A DNA stretch of 6,870 nt from Deltaproteobacteria bacterium (GCA_003520425.1 DOUU01000260.1:3019-9888), one strand, 5' to 3'; numbered from the stretch's first letter, positions 1-5,462 are shown. Program-made: numbers and translations. Notes: generated by a model from the sequence alone, not told the origin.

Positions 1-510
1 AATCCACTCACCGATCCATCGAACAGTCCGTGGCCGGTGTTTGGGAAGGGATAATCCGGCGCTCGGGTCCGTGGACGACCCCCGCCGATCGTCTTCGCCG
101 ATCCCCAGTTCGGATCGCGCGCATTCTCTAAAGGCGCCGATAAGTCTGGCAAAGTCGGCCCCGTTGAGGATCATCGGCGGCCTGAATGCGTCCATCGCAA
201 GCCACAAGAGCCGGGCAGCTTCCGTCACCGCCTCTGTGAGCGCGAGCAGGTTAATCTGATCAAGGAGCCCTTCTGCCTCACCGACGGCGTTATCGACAGC
301 TGCATCGTCCCACCTTCCCTCTTGCGGTCGAAGGCGCAGATACCGATTCGCAGCGCCAAGAAACTCTGCAAATACCCGGCGACGCTCCTCGGTGAAACGG
401 TGTCGGTCCTCGTGCGACCGCTGCTGACGTCCATTCAAAACGTTGAAGCCACCAACGAGCAGGCCACCCGCCAAGGCCCCTAATACAGGCCCTGTCCACG
501 CAGCGCTCAT
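1..510 (-). CDS. Single-pass membrane-anchored helical protein, 3' end beyond the window
   Basis: The frame is open from the ATG at 510 down to base 1: 170 codons with no stop, so the C-terminus lies outside the window. Residues about 8-25 (PVLGALAGGLLVGGFNVL) form one hydrophobic segment. They are followed by a charged stretch (RQQRSHEDRHRFTEERRR, about 28-45) and then a mostly helical region to about residue 135, including FRECARSELG near 127-136. The charged stretch after the helix suggests an N-out, C-in inner-membrane anchor with a cytoplasmic helical domain. The start has a strong Shine-Dalgarno GGAGGGGG a few bases upstream. It is the last visible gene of the minus-strand unit that begins at 1553, and it follows the Abi-alpha gene by 46 bases. 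I do not recognise a named family. One possibility is a membrane-tethered partner of the Abi-alpha protein, an inference from position only. Confidence 0.75.
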   Translation of the reverse strand, partial: MSAAWTGPVLGALAGGLLVGGFNVLNGRQQRSHEDRHRFTEERRRVFAEFLGAANRYLRLRPQEGRWDDAAVDNAVGEAEGLLDQINLLALTEAVTEAARLLWLAMDAFRPPMILNGADFARLIGAFRECARSELGIGEDDRRGSSTDPSAGLSLPKHRPRTVRWIGEWI

Positions 511-560
511 GCCGCCCCCTCCGGCCTGACTCGGCTTGCGCCGCGGGGCTTGGGCTTCAT
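507..560 (-). CDS. Possible 17-codon bridging micro-ORF between the Abi-alpha and membrane-protein genes
   Basis: The frame starts at the ATG at 560-558, which overlaps the Abi-alpha stop TGA (559-557) as ATGA. It ends at a TGA (509-507) that overlaps the membrane-protein start ATG (510-508), again as ATGA. The peptide would be MKPKPRGASRVRPEGAA. A good ribosome site (GGAGGG) lies about 5 bases before its ATG. Its role, if any, may be to carry ribosomes from the Abi-alpha stop to the next start rather than to make a functional peptide. It is very short and basic, so chance is a real possibility. Confidence 0.22.
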   Translation of the reverse strand: MKPKPRGASRVRPEGAA

Positions 561-1225
561 TCCGCCCTCCGCGGCCCTGCGCACGCCCGCACGAAGGCGA
601 TGCCGAGATCGGTAAGGCCTGGGATCTGATAGTCCCGGCGCAGTGGCTGATCACTCATGTCATCGAGGTTGAGGCTGCTGAGAACAATGAGCCGAAGTCG
701 GAGCAGCCCGTCGATCGACACACGAGAGACGTCCAAGGGGAGAGCGAGTTCTTTGGCCAATGTTGCGAGGTTTGGCCGATCGGTCTCGCTGACCCGTTCC
801 CCATCGTCGAGTTGGCCCGTTGAGACTAACGCCGGCCACCGGCTCGCTATGTGATCCAGAATGAGAACATCAGTAGGCGTCAGCTCGGCGAGAATTCCAG
901 GGAACGAAGGCGGTACGAAAGCACCCGCCGATGCAGAAGCGAGTAGACGCGCCCACCGGCTCACAAGAGTGTCCTCATCCTCCATCGCAGCGCGCTCAAT
1001 GATTGGAATCAGGAGCTTGATTTCTACTGGCTGCACGGGAAGACCAGCGTTCGTTAGGAGTTCACGTGCTTCCTCGACAGCGCGCACACCGCGCTTCCAA
1101 TGGAGAAAGCGGATGCGAAACGCCAAGTAGTCGCCGAGAGTGCCAGCGCCCGGCAGCACGAGCGCCTTGATCACCTCACGAAGCTCCCGAGTTATGCGCT
1201 CGACTGTGGGGAGTGCCTGGCTCAC
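557..1225 (-). CDS. Abi-alpha (formerly DUF4393) family protein
   Basis: The product is 222 residues from a GTG start. The family signature is visible in order. A helical N-terminal part (about 1-60) precedes the conserved core IKLLIPIIERAAMEDEDTL (69-87), followed by RWARLLASA (90-98). Then come PPSFPGILAELTPTDVLIL (105-123), a winged-helix-like C-terminal part (about 155-183) and the family ending LTDLGIAFVRAC (204-215). In well-studied members the core reads as a block of leucine-rich helices around an acidic ED pair followed by WA.LLA, which matches. The family was named for proposed abortive-infection roles, but no biochemical activity can be inferred here. The GTG at 1225 was chosen over the in-frame ATG at 1279 because GGAGGGG lies 5 bases before it and because it overlaps the preceding stop by 4 bases (GTGA). 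No membrane helix or catalytic motif is evident. It sits between a 52-residue protein and a membrane-anchored protein in a coupled unit. Confidence 0.88.
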   Translation of the reverse strand: MSQALPTVERITRELREVIKALVLPGAGTLGDYLAFRIRFLHWKRGVRAVEEARELLTNAGLPVQPVEIKLLIPIIERAAMEDEDTLVSRWARLLASASAGAFVPPSFPGILAELTPTDVLILDHIASRWPALVSTGQLDDGERVSETDRPNLATLAKELALPLDVSRVSIDGLLRLRLIVLSSLNLDDMSDQPLRRDYQIPGLTDLGIAFVRACAGPRRAE

Positions 1226-1380
1226 GCCATCCCCTCCGGGCCGCCGACTCTCGAGGCTCGCGAGTGTAACGGCGCGCATGGCGTGGTCGTCTCAAGGAGG
1301 ATCTCCACGATCCGGTCGTCGTGCGGCGCGCCCCGGACGTGGCCCACGAGATCGTCGAGGCGCACAGCTTTGCCCCTCAT
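1222..1380 (-). CDS. Small protein of 52 residues, unrecognised, translationally coupled
   Basis: The frame opens at the ATG at 1380-1378, overlapping the stop of the RHH gene as ATGA. It closes with a TGA at 1224-1222 that overlaps the GTG of the Abi-alpha gene as GTGA. The product begins MRGKAVRLDDLVGHVRGAPH, continues with DDRIVEILLETTTP (21-34) and ends with a loose tail SRVGGPEGMA. The first 34 residues look like a compact alpha/beta unit; the tail is low in hydrophobic residues and overlaps the downstream ribosome site. There is no obvious Shine-Dalgarno site for this ATG, so translation probably depends on ribosomes finishing the RHH gene. I do not recognise a family. The chain of overlaps on both sides is the main reason for calling it a gene. 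It could be an RHH-associated partner, as in toxin-antitoxin pairs, but no toxin motif is visible. Confidence 0.55.
   Translation of the reverse strand: MRGKAVRLDDLVGHVRGAPHDDRIVEILLETTTPCAPLHSRASRVGGPEGMA
1231..1237 (-). promoter_or_regulatory. Ribosome binding site fixing the GTG start of the Abi-alpha gene
   Basis: On the minus strand this reads GGAGGGG, 5 bases before the GTG at 1225. The alternative in-frame ATG at 1279 has no comparable site at the right distance, so this element decides the start. It lies inside the last codons of the upstream 52-residue reading frame, as expected for translational coupling. Confidence 0.65.
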
Positions 1381-1553
1381 CGGCGGCGGGCCAGGTAGCG
1401 GAGCACGAGGGCGCGGGCGAAGTCCGACACCCGCTCCGCACCCGCTGCCTTCTCGAGCTGCACGAGCTCCGCATCGGTGAAGTTCAGCAACACGCGGTTA
1501 CGCCGGTGCTCTTCCGGCGGCCTAGGCTTCGGCCCTCGCTTTACTCGTACCAT
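1377..1553 (-). CDS. Ribbon-helix-helix (CopG/MobC-like) DNA-binding protein
   Basis: This 58-residue basic protein starts at the ATG at 1553, with GGGAGGGG about 5 bases upstream. A GTG two codons earlier lies too close to that site. After a basic arm (VKRGPKPRPPEEHRR, about 4-18) comes the predicted beta strand NRVLLNF (19-25), helix A TDAELVQLEKAAG (26-38) and helix B VSDFARALVLRYLARR (42-57). This is the order of a ribbon-helix-helix fold, in which two chains pair through the strand and bind the major groove. Such proteins act as autorepressors of toxin-antitoxin or plasmid operons or as relaxosome accessory proteins. It is the first gene of the minus-strand unit and lies next to a divergent recombinase gene. 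Binding to the inverted repeat in the shared 95-base spacer, repressing its own unit, is a reasonable inference. Its stop overlaps the next start by 4 bases. Confidence 0.82.
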   Translation of the reverse strand: MVRVKRGPKPRPPEEHRRNRVLLNFTDAELVQLEKAAGAERVSDFARALVLRYLARRR

Positions 1554-1559
1554 GCCCAC

Positions 1560-1631
1560 CCCTCCCGTGTCCGCCCATTCTAACCCCGTCCGGCCTCGTT
1601 TGATACAACTATTGTGCTAGCTTCTGGCCGT
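1560..1631. promoter_or_regulatory. Divergent promoter/operator region between the RHH unit and the recombinase remnant
   Basis: This spacer must hold the promoters for the minus-strand unit (start 1553) and, originally, the plus-strand recombinase (start 1649). It contains the inverted repeat ACAA-CTA-TTGT (1605-1615), next to the palindrome GCTAGC (1616-1621), in a locally A+T-richer patch. On the minus strand, TTGTAT and TAGAAT resemble -35 and -10 elements but are 20 bases apart, wider than ideal. On the plus strand TTGATA (1600-1605) resembles a -35 without a convincing -10 partner. A small repeat between a gene for an RHH protein and a divergent gene is typical of an operator, but this assignment is inferred. 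Confidence 0.35.
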
Positions 1632-1648
1632 TAGGAGGTCCCCGCCTC

Positions 1649-1942
1649 ATGCCCTGCATCGCCCTCTACGCCCGGGTCAGCACGTCCGAGCAGACCGTTG
1701 AGCCCCAGCTCTTCGCCCTGCGCCAATATGTCGCGTTCCGCCGCCTCGAGCTCGCGGAGGAGCACGTCTACATCGACCACGGGGTCAGCGGTTCTAAGGA
1801 CCGCCGACCCGCCCTCGACCGACTCCTCGCCGACGCGCGCCGCCGACGTTTCGACGTCCTCGCGGTCACGAAGCTCGACCGCCTTCCGACTTCCATGCAG
1901 TCGGAGTCACGGCGGGGGTCCAGTCTAACGATTCGACGGTGA
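1649..1942 (+). pseudogene. Serine recombinase (resolvase family), N-terminal remnant
   Basis: The first 79 residues are a clear resolvase N-terminal domain: strand IALYARVSTSEQ (4-15) with the catalytic serine at position 11 after the conserved Arg9, then DHGVSGSKDRRPALDRLL (43-60), and VLAVTKLDRL (70-79). Intact family members continue with an arginine-containing active-site stretch (commonly xRS), the long dimer helix E and a DNA-binding domain. Here the frame changes to unrelated residues from about base 1886 and stops at 1942 after only 97 codons. The second active-site arginine, the dimer helix and the DNA-binding part are missing, so the product cannot be active. The gene kept a strong ribosome site, AGGAGG at 1633-1638, 10 bases before its ATG. 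The break appears to be a deletion or recombination joining it to DNA upstream of the DUF2254 gene. No other part of the recombinase is visible in the window. Confidence 0.85.
1885..1905. repeat. Inverted repeat at the recombinase breakpoint
   Basis: TCCGACT (1885-1891) and AGTCGGA (1899-1905) are perfect 7-base complementary arms around a 7-base loop. The left arm begins exactly where the recombinase reading frame stops resembling its family. It may mark the recombination junction or be a small hairpin in the DUF2254 leader; chance cannot be excluded. Confidence 0.4.
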
Positions 1943-1956
1943 AGGGGGAAAGCCGA

Positions 1957-3261
1957 ATGAGTTGGAGTCTTAGGTACGCAATCAAGAGCTATGTTCTTTC
2001 CGCGATTTGGACGGCGCCAGTGATTGCCGTCGTACTCGAACAAGTAACATTCAGAATCGCATATGTGCACCAACTCGATTTCGGCTGGATTCCCGGTTTC
2101 GTCGTCAATCGGGAAGGAACGATCGCACTCGCGGATTATCTCATCTCGTCATCGATCGCCTTCGTGGTCTTTACCTTCAGCTCGCTGATTGTCGCAATTC
2201 AGGTCGCAAGCGGCCAGTTGACTCCTCGAATCATCGCGACCACGCTGCTGCGCGACAGGGTCATCCGTTGGTCGGTCGGCCTATTCGTCTATGTGCTGCT
2301 GCTTGCCATCGGGATCAAAGCAAGAGTCGATACGGTTCCCCGCTTTCTTGTGAGCACATCAGCAATCTTCGGACTGGTGAGCGTGGTAGCATTCATGTTT
2401 TTGATCGACCACGCAGCTCGGCTACTGCGCCCGGTCAACATCGTGTGGCGACTCGCCCAGCAGGGGCTCGTGGTCATCGACGATGTTTATCCCGATCCGA
2501 TCCCTCCTTCATCTATTCCTCCGCAAGCACCGGAAGACCTTGGTCCTCCGGAACGCACTATCTTACATACTGGTAGTTCTGCGATTCTGATTGCAGTCAA
2601 TCTGAAGGCTCTTGTGGCGGAGGCGAAAAGGGAGGACGTCATCATCGAATTGGTACCGCGCGTTGGGGATTTCGTCGCAAAGGACGATGCGCTATTCCGA
2701 CTCCGCGGCCGCGGCGCGACGCAGCTCGCCGATCGCTTTCTGCGCGGTCAGGTTGCATTTGGGCGCGAGCGCACCATTGAGCAGGACTCGACCTTTGCAT
2801 CTCGCGTGATCGTCGACATTGCCATCAAGGCGCTGTCGCCTGCGATCAACGACCCAACCACAGCCGTCATCGCCATCGACCAGCTTCAGCGATTGTTGCG
2901 GACGGTAGGCAAGCGGGACCTACGCAATGATTGGATACGTGATGGTGATGGGAAGGTCAGGGTGATTTTTGGGACGCCGGACTGGGAGGATTTCGTACAT
3001 CTCACCTTCAGGGAAGTCCGTCACTACGGCGCTGGCAACTTTCAGGTGGTGCGACGCTTGCGCGCGATGATTGAGAACATCTTGCAGAGCCTGCCGGAGT
3101 CTCGTCTCCCGGCGGTGCGCCAAGAACGGGAGCTGCTCGATCGCACCGTAGAGAAATTGTATATGTTTCCAGAAGACCTTGCACTTGCGAGGATTCCGGA
3201 TCCACAGGGGTTGGGAGGAGGGTCGGCTCCGATCCAGATGCCGAGCCGCCCCGCTAAATGA
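1957..3261 (+). CDS. DUF2254 family integral membrane protein
   Basis: The product is 434 residues, a usual length for DUF2254 proteins. Four hydrophobic segments lie in the first part (about 12-33, 62-83, 105-124, 131-151), followed by a large soluble domain. Family marks are visible: QVASGQLTPR (82-91) after the second membrane segment, DHAARLLRPV (151-160) after the fourth, ALSPAINDPTTAVIAID (292-308) and PDPQGLG near the C-terminus (414-420). Nothing looks broken. The molecular function of the family is not established, and no enzyme motif is apparent. The ATG at 1957 is preferred over an in-frame GTG at 1939 because AAGGGGGA (1942-1949) lies 7 bases before the ATG. The gene begins just after the recombinase remnant ends, so its original upstream promoter region may have been altered by that junction. 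A small reading frame overlaps its stop by 4 bases. Confidence 0.93.
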   Translation: MSWSLRYAIKSYVLSAIWTAPVIAVVLEQVTFRIAYVHQLDFGWIPGFVVNREGTIALADYLISSSIAFVVFTFSSLIVAIQVASGQLTPRIIATTLLRDRVIRWSVGLFVYVLLLAIGIKARVDTVPRFLVSTSAIFGLVSVVAFMFLIDHAARLLRPVNIVWRLAQQGLVVIDDVYPDPIPPSSIPPQAPEDLGPPERTILHTGSSAILIAVNLKALVAEAKREDVIIELVPRVGDFVAKDDALFRLRGRGATQLADRFLRGQVAFGRERTIEQDSTFASRVIVDIAIKALSPAINDPTTAVIAIDQLQRLLRTVGKRDLRNDWIRDGDGKVRVIFGTPDWEDFVHLTFREVRHYGAGNFQVVRRLRAMIENILQSLPESRLPAVRQERELLDRTVEKLYMFPEDLALARIPDPQGLGGGSAPIQMPSRPAK

Positions 3262-3434
3262 TCCAGAAAGAGAGGAGCGTCCGCCGATCGACCTTCGTCC
3301 AAGAACTGCTCCAAGCCCTTGGTCGCACCCCCGGCAATGGAGAGCACATGCCCAAATGGGACGTCAGTGCTCTAGGTCGTCTGAGCAGGTCCGAATCCGA
3401 ACGTAGGATGCGGCGACCGCTTCGACACCCGTAG
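3258..3434 (+). CDS. Possible small protein of 58 residues coupled to the DUF2254 gene
   Basis: The ATG at 3258-3260 overlaps the DUF2254 stop (TGA 3259-3261) in an ATGA junction, and the frame stays open to a TAG at 3432-3434. The product is basic, begins MIQKERSVRRSTFVQELLQA and contains KWDVSALGRLSRSESERRMR (33-52). No family is recognised and no ribosome site stands out, so expression would rely on coupling. The opposite strand is also open through most of this stretch (3347 back into the DUF2254 gene), which weakens the call. An overlapping start can arise by chance. Confidence 0.35.
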   Translation: MIQKERSVRRSTFVQELLQALGRTPGNGEHMPKWDVSALGRLSRSESERRMRRPLRHP

Positions 3435-3436
3435 CC

Positions 3437-3455
3437 CTAGCGCGGCGCGCGCTGG
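3437..3455. terminator. GC-rich hairpin between convergent genes, possible bidirectional terminator
   Basis: The arms CTAGCGCG (3437-3444) and CGCGCTGG (3448-3455) pair over 8 positions with one T-G wobble and a 3-base loop. It lies between the stop at 3434 on the plus strand and the stop at 3460 on the minus strand, where a terminator would be expected. No T-run follows on either strand, so it is not a canonical intrinsic terminator. Confidence 0.4.
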
Positions 3456-3459
3456 AGTG

Positions 3460-4767
3460 TCATGCTTTGCGGGTAACTACCCCACGATAGACAAGGGCTG
3501 CAAGCAGGGATGCGGCTATTGCGGCCAGAACGAGCATCAGCAAATCCAAAAAAAGATGATTGATGATCCGCTCGATGCGGTCGGCCGTTTCATCTGTGGC
3601 TTGACGCATGACCGGAAGTACGGTGTCCGCGCGTTCGGTAAGGGCGTTCAACTCTTGAGCGACAGCGGCTGCCTCGCGCGCCGCTTCGGTGTATTCCCGT
3701 ATGTCAAAGGGCCGCGACGTATCGCCCGTTTTCGCATATCTGGCGGTGATGCGGTCCGCTGTTTCCAGCGTCGCGTGCAGCGCGTTCGCGGTCTCCGTGC
3801 CCGTCGCCAAGGTCGACCGCACGTCGCTGCTCAGAGCGCTGAGTTCCTCGCTCCTCTGGTCAAGCCCCCGCATCAGCTGCGACAGCAGCGCCTCGCGCTC
3901 TCTGTCCAGAATTTCCGGCAGCGATCGGACCAAACGCTCCGAAGCGTCTCCTATCAGAGAGATCCGGTCGACGCTCGCGAGGAGAGACTTCGTTTCGGGC
4001 ATGACGGCGAGTTGGTCTGAAAACCGCTCCGCCTGCATGTCGATCAGGTTTGGCATGTGCTGAAAATAGAAGATGGAGCGCTCCGCCAGTTGGCGGGTCT
4101 GGTCGATCTCCCGGACCGCCGGATCGAGGTCTGAGAGCGGGTCCAATCCTAGAACCGAGAAGAGAGAGGCCCCCTCGCCGGTTCCTTCCGCCGGGTTCTC
4201 GCGTGCGCCGGTCGACTTCGCAAGATCGTTGAAGCGAATGTAAGCGACACTGCGAAAGTGTGGATTCTCGTGGCGCCAGCGATCGATGATGTCGTGAAGC
4301 TGAGCCGCCTGAGCTTCGGTCAGCACGCCCTTTACAAGGCCCCAGGCGTCCCGCTCTAGCGCCTGAAGCGCCTCTTGCAGCGGGCGCACACGGTCCGCGT
4401 AGCGTTCCATGACCTTCCAGTCATCGACGGCCATCCGACTCAGCGAGGCCAGCACCACCATGTCCAACACGTTGGCCACCGGATCTGGACCGCACGCAAT
4501 CGCATAGGCGGCCTGAGCCTGCTGCACTTTCCAGGTTTGGGCCCTGACGCGGTCCTCGGGGCTGCCTTGGAAATCGAGCAAAGCCTCTTTCGTGCGGCCC
4601 ACGTACTCGTCGGCAAATCGCATCACGCGCAGCTGAACGTCGTGGCTCTGCTCAGCGGCACGCCGAGCTTCTTGCTGGCGCGGCAAGAACTGCGCGAGAC
4701 TCCCACACCCGGCCAAAAGGCTGGACGCCAGCGTCATCAGCGAGAACCATCGGACCAACGCCGTCAT
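3460..4767 (-). CDS. Lipoprotein with long helical region and C-terminal membrane helix, function unknown
   Basis: The product is 435 residues. It begins with a lipoprotein signal peptide: Arg6, a hydrophobic core and the lipobox LLAG-C, with Cys21 as the predicted lipidated residue. Residue +2 is Gly, not the Asp that retains lipoproteins in the inner membrane. A helical domain spans about 30-180 (for example VQQAQAAYAIACGPDPVANV, 81-100), followed by a Gly/Glu-rich linker near 187-200. A long charged helical, probably coiled-coil, region covers about 275-400. A hydrophobic helix (LFLDLLMLVLAAIAASLLAALVY, 405-427) is followed by the basic tail RGVVTRKA, implying a cytoplasmic C-terminus. The bulk should therefore be periplasmic, with anchors at both ends. 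The ATG at 4767 was chosen because the lipobox follows it at the usual distance; the frame is open upstream as far as 5307 but that part looks unlike the rest. No family name is recognised. It is convergent with the DUF2254 gene and divergent from the gene at 5673. Confidence 0.9.
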   Translation of the reverse strand: MTALVRWFSLMTLASSLLAGCGSLAQFLPRQQEARRAAEQSHDVQLRVMRFADEYVGRTKEALLDFQGSPEDRVRAQTWKVQQAQAAYAIACGPDPVANVLDMVVLASLSRMAVDDWKVMERYADRVRPLQEALQALERDAWGLVKGVLTEAQAAQLHDIIDRWRHENPHFRSVAYIRFNDLAKSTGARENPAEGTGEGASLFSVLGLDPLSDLDPAVREIDQTRQLAERSIFYFQHMPNLIDMQAERFSDQLAVMPETKSLLASVDRISLIGDASERLVRSLPEILDREREALLSQLMRGLDQRSEELSALSSDVRSTLATGTETANALHATLETADRITARYAKTGDTSRPFDIREYTEAAREAAAVAQELNALTERADTVLPVMRQATDETADRIERIINHLFLDLLMLVLAAIAASLLAALVYRGVVTRKA

Positions 4768-5010
4768 TCGTCCTGCCCCGACCGCTGGTGCCAGTTGCGG
4801 CAAGATCCTGAATCGAGCGTCATTCCCTTTACGCGCCGATCCGCCATCTCCGCCCTGGAATGCATCCTTGGAAGGCCGGCATTTTGTCAGCATTGAGCCC
4901 TCGGCCGGCGTTTTGTGCAATTCGCTGCACGAGCCTGAAGAGACATCGCCTGCAACGACGAACGTTGGAAAAGGCGTGACCAGGGAGAGAGCGGAAGCGA
5001 ATTTCCTCAT
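4768..5010 (-). other. Signal-peptide-like in-frame leader upstream of the lipoprotein
   Basis: An ATG at 5010-5008 has a very good ribosome site (GCGAGGAGCACC just before it) and encodes MRKFASALSLVTPFPTFVVA, which has the basic start and hydrophobic core of a signal peptide. The frame then runs uninterrupted for 81 codons into the lipoprotein ATG at 4767. The later part is Gly/Lys/Ser/Pro-rich and unlike a folded domain. A protein starting here would carry an internal lipobox about 100 residues in, which is unusual. It is more likely the remnant of, or a frameshifted, separate small secreted protein gene. No family was recognised. Confidence 0.28.
4874..4916. repeat. Pair of 14-base direct repeats
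   Basis: GGCCGGCATTTTGT (4874-4887) and GGCCGGCGTTTTGT (4903-4916) match at 13 of 14 positions with a 29-base period. They lie upstream of the lipoprotein start and inside the doubtful leader frame, in two different reading frames. They could be paired regulator sites for the lipoprotein gene or part of a dispersed repeat family. Confidence 0.45.
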
Positions 5011-5404
5011 GGTGCTCCTCGCAATTGACTCGGATCCGATGGGGTCAAGGCGCGCAAGGGACGAACCCCCTGCCCCGAGCTCAGCGGATCGCGCCTTGGA
5101 GATCCTACTGTACGCGCATGCGCTGCCTACGGACCCCGGCGATCTGACCTTTGTTGATTTTGGGGCTTCGAGTGGGTCAGTTCCGACGGCCCCGGCCGGC
5201 TCCCGGTCTGCGGCTTCATCTCCCGGGAGTCCGGCCTTGCAAGGGCCTGCAAGGAAGGACACTGGGCTGCACCTGTAACGGCGCCCAGCTCTATCCGACT
5301 CCAACATTTCGAGCGTCCCGGTCCGCTCAGGCCAGCCGGCCCCCCCATCCCCACCTCTCCCCCGGCCAACTCGTGCTCGTATAGCTCGCGTAAACCTGTG
5401 AAAC

Positions 5405-5462
5405 TCGGTGGTGCCTCGAAAAAGGGGGGACTACCAGCCCAGAGGCAACGGCTACTTACCGA
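5405..5462 (+). other. Nested inverted repeats, possible structured leader RNA
   Basis: An outer stem pairs TCGGT (5405-5409) with ACCGA (5458-5462). An inner stem pairs TGCCTC (5412-5417) with GAGGCA (5442-5447), and GGG (5427-5429) can pair with CCC (5438-5440) inside it. GGTGGT (5407-5412) can instead pair with ACTACC (5430-5435) through one G-T wobble, which would exclude the other stems. The element lies about 210 bases before the start at 5673. No known riboswitch class was recognised, and strand is assumed from the downstream gene. Confidence 0.27.

Noticed and set aside
1226..1279. ATG at 1279 as the Abi-alpha start
   Set aside because: It lacks a well-placed ribosome site, and its extra 18 residues overlap the 52-residue frame; the GTG at 1225 has a strong site and a GTGA overlap.
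536..1583. Several plus-strand open frames in this stretch (for example 861-1130, 1100-1480, 1140-1583)
   Set aside because: They are antisense to the Abi-alpha, 52-residue and RHH genes and give Arg/Ser/Pro-rich products with no domain.
1634..1648. Hairpin hiding the recombinase ribosome site (GAGG-TCCCCG-CCTC)
   Set aside because: Only four base pairs and the gene is broken, so regulation here is not worth claiming.
2007..2576. 189-codon open frame on the plus strand
   Set aside because: It lies wholly inside the DUF2254 gene in another frame, and its product lacks the hydrophobic pattern and any recognisable domain.
3042..3347. 101-codon minus-strand frame with a protein-like beginning (LSIAGGATKGLEQF)
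   Set aside because: Two thirds of it is antisense to conserved DUF2254 sequence and there is no ribosome site; kept only as a reason for doubt about the 58-residue frame.
3460..5307. The full 615-codon open frame as one protein
   Set aside because: The lipobox at codons 197-201 only makes sense with the start at 4767, and the upstream 180 codons are of low-complexity composition unlike the rest.
4868..5384. Plus-strand open frames in the long spacer (4868-5278, 5151-5384)
   Set aside because: Products are Pro/Gly/Arg/Ser-rich, without ribosome sites or recognisable domains.
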